Below the pieces are notes generated by a model. The model was not told the origin of the DNA and did not search any database. It saw only the letters and a program-made list of their open reading frames with translations. A stretch of DNA of 64,000 nucleotides. Origin: Chimonanthus salicifolius (taxonomy: Eukaryota > Streptophyta > Magnoliopsida > Laurales > Calycanthaceae). The stretch covers positions 14,947,828 to 15,011,827 of the forward strand of contig CM023540.1 in NCBI GenBank assembly GCA_013350335.1. The letters run 5' to 3'. How positions within the stretch are numbered: position 1 is the first letter of the stretch; every line of letters begins with the position of its first letter. This document shows positions 23,339 through 34,900 of this stretch, in pieces. Both the position numbers and the translations under genes were made by a program.

Positions 23339-23843
23339 TTATGTGCTTGTAATATCTTTAATTCTTACTGGTGGGGAGTCTTCATCTTGGTTTGCATTTT
23401 CTTCATCTTCCAGCCTAGGTCGAATGAAGTCAGATTTTTGTTGCTTCCGATTCTGTCGAGCCCGTGAGAAAACCATTGAATAGTCAGGCGCTCCCTTTTT
23501 CATATCCCACCCTCCGAATTGAGGAACAGCCCTCCAGCCATTTTGCTGGTAATCAATTACACAATTATTAAAATATAAATTTAATACAAAAGAAAACTTG
23601 ATTGGTTACAAATTATAATACAAAAAATTCAATCAATTTTCATATTTTTCCATACTTTATAACTATCAGTGTCCCATGATTTTTTATACGTAAATTCAAA
23701 AAAAAAAATTATGTACATTAAAAAGCATCTCTCATTACATTAAAGCAATAACATGAATATAATATCTTAACAATAAATAAAAGTATTTTTCTATATTTTT
23801 ATTTTTATAAATAGAAATGAAATACCTCATTGCTTTTTTCCAT
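23339..23843 (-). CDS. NOI/RIN4-like small protein
   Basis: NOI-domain proteins are small plant proteins related to RIN4, a membrane-tethered regulator of immunity. Two exons: 23843-23826 (MEKSNE, then a GTATTT donor) and 23545-23339 (after a TACCAG acceptor), giving 74 residues in one frame. Residues 13-19 are VPQFGGW, matching the VPxFGxW core that in RIN4 is the cleavage site of the AvrRpt2 protease, followed by the NOI signature YSMVFSRAR (28-36) and a basic NRKQQK run. Family members usually end in a cysteine pair that is lipid-modified; here the frame ends RIKDITST without cysteine. A donor-like CCA/GTAAGA near 23369 could instead splice to an unseen third exon. The start ATG is the first in exon 1 and sits about 80 bases from a TGACGTGG site. 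Confidence 0.7.
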
Positions 23844-23923
23844 GGCTAGAGTGGAAGAAGAGGGGAGGGTGGAAATGGCAAAGAGAGAACATCATCATTT
23901 ATTACCAACGATTTTAGTGGGAA

Positions 23924-23931
23924 TGACGTGG
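23924..23931. promoter_or_regulatory. TGACGTGG element upstream of NOI-like gene
   Basis: TGACGTGG combines a TGACG core, the known binding word of TGA bZIP factors, with an ACGTGG G-box half. It lies about 80 bases upstream of the NOI-like start codon, probably in the promoter or 5' leader. A single 8-mer can occur by chance; function is inferred. Confidence 0.35.
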
Positions 23932-24059
23932 ACAGACACTTGGCATTATGCAATTGGATAATGGGAGCAAAAGCTGACCTTTTACATTGCAACTCCGAAG
24001 AAGGCTGGCCTTAACAGAAACACGCGTATTTTCTGTTGGAAATCCTTTCAAAGAAGTTG

Positions 24060-24700
24060 TTTTCTGGTGCGACTGGTTCGCCGGTAGTTTTATTTTTTTA
24101 TTTTTTTAATATTTTAACAAATCAATTAAACTTAGATGCAGAGCATTCCTTGTAATTTACTACTATCTATAATATTATCTAATTTTCATGTCAATTACAA
24201 TTTTTAATTATTCAATCAAAGGCCGCAAATTGAAAGGTCAAAAAAGAAATACCTTAGTCTATGTTAATCCATTTTAAAATCTTAAATCAGATAACTAAAA
24301 CCTCTTAATAGAGTTGTTCATATCATTTCTTACTCTCGATTTAAATTAGTTGGAAGAATCAAATGATTTCTATAATTACCTAATTTTTTCTTTTATGTGG
24401 TACAAAACTATTTAAAATATGACATGATACCTCAAAAAAGTAATCATTAAAAAGTGGGCACCATGACAAATATTTAGCTTGTAAATTTCAAGTTAAAAAA
24501 AAAAATTAGCAATGTAAAAGTGATTTATGTATTTAAGAAAAGAAGTCTCCTTAGGAAGGGAAGATGCATATCTTTAACCATAGGAAGAGAGAGAATGGCT
24601 ACAATGATGAATTGATTTGTATCCTATTGTCCACGAGGATCTCTCAAGATGATTGATTCTTCATATTCAGACCCTCTTGGGATTCACATATTTTTTGAGA
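24060..24700. other. AT-rich intergenic DNA, nothing recognised
   Basis: Upstream of the NOI-like gene and left of the 375-bp MITE. No conserved text is visible. Confidence 0.5.
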
Positions 24701-25076
24701 GTCAGTGATCCTCCCACGGGCACTTTGTGTATACAGACACGAGTTTTACCGTGATATCTATTTTGACTTTCATCTGCCGTACTAAAAATGTAAAATAATA
24801 GGAATGTCAGAAATTGGCTCGCTAAGAATAAAATCGGCTCACTGGATCACTCGTGAACAGTAAAATTGGCTCTCTAAATCACCTGTGAACAATAAAATCG
24901 GCTCTCTGAAGCACCCATGAACAGTAAATCGTCTTTCCAAGAATTAGTAAGGGATCCAATTGGTGAGCCGATTTCTGACATTCTAAACTTTTTCGGTACG
25001 GCAGGTAAGGGCAAAATGGGTATCACGGTAAAACCTATGTATGTATACACAAAGTGCTCGTGGGAGGATCACTGAC
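24701..25076. mobile_element. MITE of 376 bp with 55-bp TIRs and three 32-bp internal repeats
   Basis: The left end GTCAGTGATCCTCCCACG and the reversed right end GTCAGTGATCCTCCCACG are identical, and the match runs about 55 bp to TTTTACCGTGATA. A second, inner inverted pair, GTCAGAAATTGGCTC against GTCAGAAATCGGCTC, lies inside. Between them are three head-to-tail 32-bp units at 24830-24861, 24862-24893 and 24894-24925, each starting AAAAT(C/T)GGCTC and ending TGAACA(G/A)T. Flanking TTTTTTGAG and CTTTCTGAG are only a weak candidate 9-bp duplication. It is non-coding. Confidence 0.85.
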
Positions 25077-26319
25077 CTTTCTGAGCTGACTCTTCAAAAA
25101 AATTCTTCTCTCTTAAGGTCGAGGTATATGTAGATTTTACACCCGATCCTACATAGGTAGGTTTTACACTCGATCCTACCCTTCATCACTTCATATCTAT
25201 AAATATACCCTTTTTTCCATATATGTTACATGATGGGGCAGGTGGTTGTAAGTTCACTGTGACAAGTTTGTGCTAACTTACCTTAAATTATGAAAGATAA
25301 ATCGGTTAAAAATTAAAAATATAAACTAGTGATAATAGTTGTATTGAGAAAATATAAATTTTGACACTACAAGAAATATCATAAAAATACAACTTGTTTC
25401 TCAAATTTAACCAGTGCTTCTCATCTAACTATCAGGGTCATTGCATCAAAATAATTTATGATGAAACTAAATTTTGCACTTTTAAATAACACTTATGGCA
25501 TATTTGTGCACAATATTTTTTGCAAAAATAGAAAATAATTTCTACATTAAAATTGTTTTTCATTATTCTGTGTAAACATTTTTCTATAAGAAAAATGTTT
25601 ACACGGCTTGGTGTGTGGAAAATGGAAAGAGAGAGTTGAAAAGCAATTTCGATTACTTGTGGATTTGAAGCACATGACACAACGCATGGGCTAACTATGG
25701 TCTAACCCGACCCATGACCCATGACCCATGACCCAAGATCCAACCCAACTAAAACCGTTGACCCAATCCATGATCCAACTAATCTAACCCATATCCCATG
25801 AATCCATGATCAACCAAACTCAGCCTATGAACCAAACCACTATCTAACCTTATGGTCCAGCCTAATCAAACGTAGTATCTATAATATTTTACTTGACCCA
25901 TGACCAAATCTAACACGTATCCCATTTCTACTCAACCCAGTTCGGCCTAGCTTATGACTTGAATTCGAAAATAAATGGGTAGATGTAATTAACTCGATTA
26001 CTGCTATGTCTATATGCGACATATGCAAGTATGTGTGGTCTATATCCATTTAAGGGGTAATCTTGGAACATGTCTTTCCAGGAAAATTCTCTTGACCATA
26101 TAAATAGGTAAATCTGACTTGAAATTGATCCGATGTGAATCCAAAATAAACTAAAATCAACTTAACATGTTTAACGAGACTCGAGATGTACTCAAATCCA
26201 AATACACTCAAACCAAAAAAGACCTGAGACAAATCCAACTCAACCCGACCCATTTCAAGGTCTATTTGAGTAAAAAATAAGTTGAATTAACTATAATATA
26301 TATAAATATATATATATTT
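25077..26319. other. Intergenic DNA with TGACCCA-rich tract
   Basis: 25700-25935 is dominated by variants of (T)GACCCA(T) and CCAACC, including three tandem GACCCAT units at 25709-25732. The complement (TGGGTC) is a common word in plant repeats. No gene was seen. Confidence 0.5.
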
Positions 26320-27333
26320 TGTAACAGCCCGGCCCATAAAAAAAGGGCTTGGGGCTCGGCCCAACAAGATTCCGCTTTGGGCCCACACGCGCACACGCGA
26401 GAGCCCGCACGGTTTTTGGATCGGACCCGGCCCAAGTCTAGGTCCAAAACGCGTGCTGGTTTGAGGGAGTAAGGCTCCTAATAAACCCCCTCTCAAACTC
26501 CTCAACTTCTGATGTGGGTCTACAACTCCCACCCATTGCTGGGCTGTCGGATCTGACCGGCCCACACTGCTGGCCCGTCCGACAGGGCCCAGTTTCACTT
26601 GGATCAGCTTATCTAGGGCCTGGCCTCTGGCTCATGGGTTAAGATATCACAATCCACCCCCCTAAAGCCCAGAGTTGCCCTCGGCTCGACCCAACTGACC
26701 CAGTGGAAGGCAGTAAGCCCACACAGTCCGAGTGTAGAACCTATGTAACGACCCGACCCGACAACAGGGCTTAGGGCTTGACTCAGTAAGATATTGTCCG
26801 CTTTGGGCCTCGCACAAAGCTCAAACCCGCACGGTTTTGCATTTGGGCCCGGGCCCACTTGGCCCGGCCCAAAAGGCCTCTTACATGAGTTTTTCAATTG
26901 GGGGGCTTTAATAAACCCACCCCTCCCTTTCATTCCCACCGATGTTGGACTTTTTAGGGAGGGGGAGGGGTATCACAACCTGGAGCTCTGATACCAAGCT
27001 GTAACAGTCCGGCCCATAAAAAAGGGCTTGGGGCTCTGCCCAGCAAGATACTGTTCGCTTTGGGCCCACACGTGCACACATGCGAGCCCCCACGGTTTTT
27101 GGATCGGATCTGCCCCAAGTCCGGATCCAAAACACGTCTTGCTGGTTTGAGAGAGCAAGGCTACTTATAAACCCCCTCTCAAACTCCTCACCTTCCAATG
27201 TGGGACTTTCCACAACTCCCACCCACTGCTGGGCTGTCAGATCCGACCGGCCCACTCTGCTGGCCCGTCCGACAGGGCTCATTTTCACTTGGATCAGCTT
27301 GTTTAGGGCCTAGCCTCTGGCTCATGGGTCAGG

Positions 27334-27337
<4 letters not shown>
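26320..27337 (-). mobile_element. TRIM element (minus) with two about 335-bp LTRs, interrupted by a solo LTR
   Basis: LTR copies lie at 26320-26651 and 27000-27337 and share most of their length (GTAACAG(C/T)CCGGCCCATAA at the left, CTCATGGGT(T/C)A at the right). The minus strand next to the right copy reads AGC then TGGTATCAGAGC (complement of 26985-26996... read leftward), the tRNA-Met primer site. A polypurine run (GGGGGGTGGAT on the minus strand) abuts the left copy. So the 5' LTR is at 27000-27337 and the 3' LTR at 26320-26651. The interior is too short for any protein. The start of the 5' LTR has been replaced by an (AT)n run. Confidence 0.85.
26744..26977 (-). mobile_element. Solo LTR of a second TRIM family nested in the first
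   Basis: A 234-bp LTR reading on the minus strand TGTGATACCCC ... GGGTCGTTACA. It is closely related to the 235- and 222-bp LTRs of the complete TRIM at 62368-62941. Flanks ACCTA (26739-26743) and ACCTG (26978-26982) are a 4-of-5 target duplication. Removing it joins the primer-site end and the polypurine end of the host TRIM, which supports a nested insertion. Confidence 0.8.

Positions 27338-27361
<24 letters not shown>
27334..27361. repeat. (AT)n microsatellite
   Basis: A short AT run at the outer end of the TRIM 5' LTR. Confidence 0.9.
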
Positions 27362-27369
<8 letters not shown>

Positions 27370-28025
27370 ATTATTTTGATTATTATGGTTATTGCGACTA
27401 GTGTCATCATTACTATTATCATCTAGTATAAGGTGTAATCGATTTATAATCTAAATGTTACTTGTCTAACAATAATAATAAAAGCGCTCATTGATGAGTT
27501 ATTTGGGAAACCTTTTTCCTGCGTCAAACTAAAAAAATTAATACCCATAAATTTTTTATGAATTTCACTTTATATAAAAATAGAAATCATCACAAAAAAT
27601 AATCTCCAGAAAATAACTTTGCACAAATATGAAGTAAAAAGGTGAATGAGTCGTTCAAGTGTAAAATTAGGGGCAACTTGATCTGGTGGTATATTTATAT
27701 CTTCATAAACATATTATTTATCTTTTTAAGTCATTTTAAAATATTGGTCAGATTTTGTGTAATTTAATCATTTTCAAAATTCATCTTTATTGTTTAGAAC
27801 CTACTTTGATTAAATGTAATAATTTTGTTGGAAAAGCTTAAATTATAAACATAAAAAACACATTGATTTAATCATTAAATTCATTTTAAAATCTTCAAAA
27901 TTTCTAAAAATAAAATTAGTTTTATTCATCAAATATCATTATATTGTTAATCATCCACTACACATCTTCGATCTCAATGCATACGTGTACAGGAACCGAC
28001 TTTCCATCCGTATCCGACCGCTCTG

Positions 28026-28033
28026 TATATATT
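28026..28033 (+). promoter_or_regulatory. Candidate TATA box of SF3B6
   Basis: TATATATT about 120 bases upstream of the SF3B6 start codon, at a reasonable place for a promoter with a leader of about 90 bases. Confidence 0.45.
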
Positions 28034-28154
28034 GCCCATCCAAAGCCCGAACTCTGAACTCTCCAATTCGAAACCCCAACCCTAATCCTCTTCTGGATTT
28101 TTGGATCGATCCATCCATCCGTTGTCGGAATCTGAAACCCCAACCCTGGCAGCG

Positions 28155-28526
28155 ATGGCGACGATAAGCTTGAGGAAGGGGAATACGAGGCTGCCGCCGG
28201 AGGTGAACAGGGTACTGTACGTGAGAAACCTTCCCTTCAACATCTCCAGCGAGGAAATGTACGACATCTTTGGCAAATACGGAGCAATTAGACAGATAAG
28301 GGTGGGGACGAACAGGGACACCAGAGGCACGGCCTTTGTCGTCTACGAGGACATCTACGACGCCAAGACGGCCGTGGATCACCTCTCCGGCTTCAACGTG
28401 GCAAACAGGTATCTGATAGTGCTCTACTATCAGCAGGCCAAGATGAGCAAGAAGGTCGACCAGAAGAAGAAGGAGGACGAGATCATCAAGCTCCAAGAAA
28501 AATACGGCCTCTCTAAAGACAAGTAA
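28155..28526 (+). CDS. SF3B6: Splicing factor 3B subunit 6 (p14/SF3b14a)
   Basis: SF3B6 is the small RRM protein of the SF3b complex of the U2 snRNP that lies next to the branch-point adenosine in the spliceosome. The frame is intronless and encodes 123 residues, close to the 124-125 usual for the family. The single RRM has RNP2 LYVRNL at residues 21-26 (Tyr22 is the aromatic residue near the branch site in the human protein) and RNP1 RGTAFVVY at 57-64; [13 protein letters not shown] follows, then a Lys-rich C-terminal helix. The start at 28155 matches the family's [10 protein letters not shown] start; the longer upstream frame beginning 28101 is leader. No frameshift or stop is seen, so it is likely functional. 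The lack of introns could be ancestral or reflect retroposition. Confidence 0.95.
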   Translation: MATISLRKGNTRLPPEVNRVLYVRNLPFNISSEEMYDIFGKYGAIRQIRVGTNRDTRGTAFVVYEDIYDAKTAVDHLSGFNVANRYLIVLYYQQAKMSKKVDQKKKEDEIIKLQEKYGLSKDK

Positions 28527-30299
28527 CTTTACATCTTCTCATATTTGATGCTGCTTGTTGGGGATTTACTTACGGATCTGTAAGTCCATGGTATCTAATT
28601 GAAAGAAAGCTGTTGAGATGGTTTCTGTTGTTGGCTATTTAGAAAAAAAATATGTACTTGGATTTGGTATGTGAATTGGGTTTCTTTGCTCTTTAGAATT
28701 TGGAATATAAGGATCATACGATTTTGAAGACCTTGGAATTTTTAGGTTAATATTTAATGCTCTGAAAGGTTCCATATTTGGTGAAAGTAGAATTTATAAT
28801 GGAAATTTTGGAATCCCATATAACCATAAATTCTCCATATTCTGAGAATTACTGGATAATTTTATTGGAGCATTATAAATCATGCTAGAATTTTCTGCCA
28901 AATAGGTGCCAATGAGTCTGGATCCTCTAAGGAGGGTTTGATGGAGAACCACTGCAAAAGGTTCTTGTACATTGCTAGGGATGTTTGGGGCTATTTTATA
29001 GCCTTGAATCTTCTTTTCTTTTAATAGAGATTTATAACCTGTAGCCTTGGCTTCTTAGGTGGAGTTGAAATCTTATTCAATTTGCTTAATACTTTTAGGA
29101 ATTTCTTGTTCTGTGAAACCAGAATGCGAGTAAGGAAGTGTGAAATCACACATAAATTCCAATTCCAGGAACTTCATAAATTCCCATTGTGAAATACTAC
29201 TATGAATTTGAAACTGTGAAACACAGGTAATGTAATTCTCAGAATTCAGTTAATGGTTGGATGCCTACAAAGCAGAGGAATTCTTCAAATGCCAGAATTA
29301 GTAGAATTTGTGAATTGGGGGTATTTACTCACCAACAGGTCCTTAATTTAGTAGTCCTCTCATATAGGTGAAACTCTGTTCTAGCAACTACACCATTGTT
29401 TTGATGGTTCATATGTTGTTTTTGCGTTAAAGAATGTCCTATAGCTATCTCTCAGCCTATAATTTCACCAAATTGATTATACGAATTGTACATTTTTTTT
29501 TAAAGATTAGACCACCCTTTTTCATTTTATATCAATATTTTATTTTTTTTAGTATTTTTATCAGAATTATACATATTTTTTACTTATAGACATGACATAA
29601 ATGTGGTAAATCAACTCAACTCATCAAATCTAATTTTAATTTTTTGTTTTGTATGATTAAACATTTCCCACTCTAATTTTCTCTATTCTGCCATTTTGTG
29701 ACTGTTTTATAATCTTTAAATTCACCAAAATGGATCATAAAATTATTTTTACAACTCATCCATTACAATTTTTTTAAAATATTTTAGATTTTTTACATGA
29801 ATTTCTCCATGTTTTGGTTGTTGATGTTATAAGATGGAGTCAAATTCTTCCAGCTCATTATATTAATTTATAATATCTTTTTATGTTTTTTGCCTATTTT
29901 GAAGAATTTTTCTTATTTTTTTTCAAGATTAGGAAAATCATTTCAACTCACAAATTTCAATCATAAATTCCTTCATTCTTGTAATCTGGTAGAGGTACTT
30001 TTGCATGTTGCCAACACTTTAGTTTATCTTAATTGTAGGAAAAAAAATCATTGCTTTGCTTCGATGGTATGGGTCGTTAAAACCTCAAATCCTGAATGGT
30101 GTATAACAACTATGAAAGAATAATACTTCTCTCATACTAAATCTTAATGTTAAAATTTCACATGTACAATTTATCTTTTCATTAATTTGAGTCTTAGAGC
30201 TAAAAGCATTCATAGTTATGTGGTTTGAACTTGTGTTGTGTCTATTTGGGATCGAAAGTAATTTTTCAATTCTCATATCATCATCGTAGCGATAATCCC
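28527..30299. other. SF3B6 3' UTR and AT-rich intergenic DNA
   Basis: The first few hundred bases are probably the SF3B6 3' UTR. 28780-29330 has many AATTC/GAATT words without clear inverted-repeat ends. No gene was seen. Confidence 0.5.
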
Positions 30300-30850
30300 A
30301 TCTATTTGGGGGTTGACGATCTGTTACCCCACTATCTATCATATCTTTTTTTATCTCTTCTCTTTAGATTTCATTAGTTTGCCCCTCTTCTTTATACCTG
30401 CAACTTGTAACCTCTCTACGTATTGGGGTTGTCTCTGGTCTTCTACTCATATATCTAAATCTCCTCAAATAAGTTTCTCTCAATTTATTCTTTATTGGAG
30501 CTTTTCTAAATTATCCGTAACGCAATCATTTCTATCTCGCAATTTGAAACCAGTCATCCATGTAACATTCACATTGTTGTCACCAATTTTTTTTAACTAC
30601 CCGCTCAACTTCATATATCATTGCAAGTATAATAACTATCTTATAGAGTTGTTCCTTAAGGTGAAGCGAGACTCTCCTATTGCACATACTTCTCTACATA
30701 TTGCCAACCCCACTCCTATTGGCTTTATCTAGATCTGATCCTCCTAGGGATTCGAAATCGAAGCTTATTGCAATGCACTACCAAGTCATTTCTGGTTTCG
30801 ATCAACTCACTCTCTTTATCTTCTATTCCGCCAAAGCTACACTCCATTTA
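30300..30850 (-). mobile_element. RTE-type LINE remnant (3' end of ORF)
   Basis: The minus strand encodes, with frame changes, pieces resembling the C-terminal part of plant RTE reverse-transcriptase ORFs: LHLKEQLYKIVILAMIYE near 30610-30670, then KAPIKNKLRE, and RRFRYMSRRPETTPIRR near 30400-30460. In the family these correspond to the LKGKFYRTVVRPAMLYG and RWFGHVQRRP segments. Stops and shifts show a dead copy. A second piece of the same family lies at 52634-52785. Confidence 0.55.
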
Positions 30851-31969
30851 TTCCGTTTTAGTTCTTTGATTTTAAGACCATTTGTTTCAAAGCTTCCTCC
30901 AGCTCATTTCACTAATTGATAATATATCAATTGCAAGAGGCATACACCAGGCACTTCGTCTTGGATTTTTACTGTTAAGTTATTCATGATTAGCACAGTG
31001 ACAGACTCAAATCATACCCTTGATGGAATCCCACTCCAACTGAGGATTCAGACATTTCTCCATATAGTTCTGATGTTGGTGGTTGCGCCACCGTACATAT
31101 CCTGAATAATCTCTACATGATTATTAGGGATATACATGGTTTTTAATATGCTCCTGACACTTGGTTATTAATTCTTATATGGAAAATAAATAATAATAAT
31201 AATTTATATTGCAGGAACACTTCAACGTGCATAACTTATTAATGGCTGATCTTTTCTCTCTTTTTTTTTTTTTTTAAATTCTCGTCTTAATGGTGTGTCC
31301 CTATCATGTCCAGGCATCATAAGGCACTTATCCAAATCTGGTTAATTGAACTCCTAAAAGCATTCTCTCCGTCAGAAGCCATAGTGTAGAATACAGATAA
31401 TGATGTGATTACAAAGATAATGATAATAATGAACAATGATAACAATGACAATGATAATAATGATAAGGGTAGAACGTATATGATTATGCTTTGATTTAGG
31501 AGATGGAAATGTGATTCAATAAAGTTGATGGTTTGAAATTTGAATGTTAGACAGGTAAGAATACATTGTCATGAGTGTCAAAAGTCATCACTTTGAAATG
31601 TTTATCCTTAGATCTGATTTCATCTTTGTAGACGATCTTAGGCTATGTTAAATTTTTAAGAATAAGTGAGATTGGAATAAAATCGGCTAAATGAACTTGG
31701 ATTTGATCAAAGTACATCAGGTCCATTTCATCCCATTCCATTCTTATCTATATTTGAAATCAATTAGACCCTTAAAGCCATGGTGTATGTGTTTGTGTGT
31801 GATGCATGGCATCTTATTCAGCATGAAAGTATCAGTCTGTGGCAAGCATGGAGTGGAGAAAGGAGGTAAGAGTGTTTAGTCCACAAAGATGAGGAGCAGA
31901 TTCGAACTGCTGAATGGGGGCCAGTGGGCACTGACAAATCCTTATGTTAATCACCTTATGGAATATCAT
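30851..31969. other. Intergenic DNA with GATAATAAT-rich tract
   Basis: 31390-31470 carries an imperfect tract of GATAATAAT/AACAATGA units. Nothing else is recognised. Confidence 0.5.
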
Positions 31970-34900
31970 ATGCAAAAGGAGATTCGAGATAAGTTTGTTT
32001 CTTCCAAATCTGATTTTTTTGCATTTTGGAGAGTAGAGTGAGACCCAATAACATCTACCCTACTGCAAATAATATATTTCATAGAAATTGTAACAATTTC
32101 TCAAACATTGCCCACTGTAGCTCTGCCAGAATGTTGATTGCTTGGAACAATGACATTGATCTCGATGTTGTTTTCTCTAGCCCTCAAGTTGTCTGCTGCA
32201 AAATAAAAAATCCTTGTGATGGTTCATACTTCTTTCTGTGCTCTGTTTATTGGCCCAAATTGCCCGTACACTAGGCAAAGTCTTTGGATGGATCTTCAGG
32301 TCTTCAATGAATTCAAATTTGAAGATGCATTCTGATCGGTGACTTCAACTGTATTTGGGGGCTGATGAAAAGAAAGATGGAGCTCATCCAAACCAATCTG
32401 CCATTGATGAGTTTAATATGTGCATTGACAATTCAAAACTTCTTGATTTCCCAATAGTGATGTTGTGTATTCTTGGTCCAACTCCTCTTTTGGTCATCAA
32501 AGAATCGAGTCAAAGCTTGACAAAATTTTAGTGAACCAACCTTTCATCAACAATTTCAGCCAATCTTGGTCTTCAAAAATAAATAAATTCAGCCAATCTT
32601 ACAGCCACTGCTTTGGCCCTGGGCTTTCTGACCAGAGAGGAATCACACTCTCTATTCAGAACTGCAGGCCAAAAAGAAACTACCCCTTCAAATTCATCAA
32701 TAGCTGGTGTAATGATCAAGATGCTATGAGTATCATCAGAGCTACATGGAATTCCCCGGTTGAAGGCACTCCCATGTTCATCCTTGTTTCCAAATTAAAA
32801 GCAGTGAGAAAAGTTCTTGCTGGTTGGCATCGATCCAAGCCAAGGCCTCAAGTTCAGATTGACAAAGCAAGAGATAACTTGGATGAAGCTCAATGTCAAT
32901 TTGATGCTGATGAATCTTCCACGAATCAGCAAACCCTGCTCTGTGCAAAGTCGAAGCTTGAAAAATGCCTTGATTATGAATTGAGCCTCTTGCAGCAGAG
33001 GTCAAGAATTCTGAATTTAAATCTCAAAGACATTGGTAGCAAGTTTTTCTACAACTCTATCAAGGTGCATCAAACTCGCAGTAACATTAAGTCTATCAGG
33101 TGCAGTGATGGAAGCATTACCGATGATCCTTTTGCTATCAGTAGCAGCTTTGTCGCCTACTTCACTCAGTTACTGAGTAACAGAGTTGATCAGTTTCACG
33201 ATGGGCAGACTAATGCATATTACAAGTTCTCCATTGTTTAAAAATGTTGTTTTCAAGGCTAATCCTCATAAAGCTCCTGGACCTGATGAGATTAATGGCT
33301 TCTTCTTCCAACGTTGCTGGGATATTTTTGAAAGGATGTTACAATTGCAATTCAAGACTGTCTGGACTCGGGTAATCTGTTAAAGCAGGTCAAATCTTCG
33401 TTCATCGCTCTCATCCCCAAATGTGAGGGAGATGATTGCCATGAGAAGTTTCACCCAATTGCTTTGTCAAATGTGATTTATAAAATGGTTTGCAGAATTC
33501 TTGTCAATCGTTTGAAGTCTTTCATGGCGAAGCTCATCAGTCAAAACCAGACAGCCTTCATCCCTGGCATAGAGATTTCAACAAACATCAGCCTTTGTCA
33601 TGATCTCATTAAAGGTCATGGATGTGCATAAAGATTGATATTAAGAAAGCTTTTGACAGCGTTGACTGGGATTGCCTCTTCCAAATTCTAAACCAGATGA
33701 ACTCCAATGAAAAATGGATAAGATGGGTCAGGAATTGTGTGGATTCCCCCTTTTTCTGTCCTTACTAATGATGTGCCTCATAGTCTCCTTTTCGCTATGG
33801 TCATGGAATCCTTCACTACTGCCATGAATGCAGCTGTTAATGATGGCAGTATTGATTGTCCTCTCTCTCTTAATGGATGTACCATATCCCACTTGTTGTT
33901 TGCAGATGATCTCATGTTGTTCTGCTCCACTAAATCAAAATCTATTATGTCTTTCAAAAAGCTTATGGATGACTACAGCTCCTTCTCCAGCCTTGCAATC
34001 AATCCCTCTAAAAGCAAAATTATCTTCTCTGGCTCGGTTGCTAACAGGAATGCTATTATGAATGCCCTTGGAATGACTGGAGCAAAGCTTCCAATAAGCT
34101 ACCTTGGTCTTCCTTTATTCTCTGCCAGGATGCATGTTGCGGATTATGCTGATTTAATCACTAAAATCCGGAGGAAATTAAGCAGTTGGGTTGGCTCTAC
34201 CCTTTCGTTTGCAGGAAGACTGGAAGTTCTCAAATCCACAATCAACAACTTTCATATTTATTGAGCAAATGCTTTCATCCTCCCCAAAAAGTGTATAAAT
34301 ACCATGACAAACTTATGAGGAATTTCTTATGGGGATCTGATATCAAAAGGAAAATTCAGTGTGTCCTGGGATAAAATCTGCAGACCTAAAGCAAAGGGCG
34401 GGCTGGGTTTGAGACCTATTCTGTCAATCAACGAGGCATGCTTAATGAACCAGTTATGGGCACTTCTGACGGCTAAACCTATGGAACAGCTGGATTAAGC
34501 AGAAATACTTTGACGAGAACATTTGGAGTGTTAAGCTTATGAAAAAATCCACCTGGGCTTGGAGATCTTTGCTTTCGGTCCGTGATAAAGTCAAGACCCT
34601 CACTATTATCGCTACTGGGAATGGCAGCAGTGCTTCCTTTTGGTATGACCCAACCGGGATTCATTCTTAACGAACACTTTGGTGAGAGACCAATCTTTGA
34701 TTTGGGTTTAGGTGCTGATGTCAATGTCAGTAGATTTATCTCCCAGAGAAGATGGAGCCTTCCGGTCCCAACCTATGGTGAGCTGATTGAAATCTTTCAG
34801 ATGATTTGAGTCCATCTCCCTCTCATTGAGATGGAAGATGAAATTCTCTGGACTGGTAATGAGAAAGGCCTGTTTTCCATCGCTTCTGCCATTGACTCCT

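Noticed and set aside
26613..27401. Several overlapping open frames in both strands
   Set aside because: They fall entirely within TRIM LTRs and are GC-rich chance frames repeated with the LTR copies.
27951..28496. 181-codon minus-strand open frame antisense to SF3B6
   Set aside because: It is a shadow of the SF3B6 coding sequence and leader; no family features.
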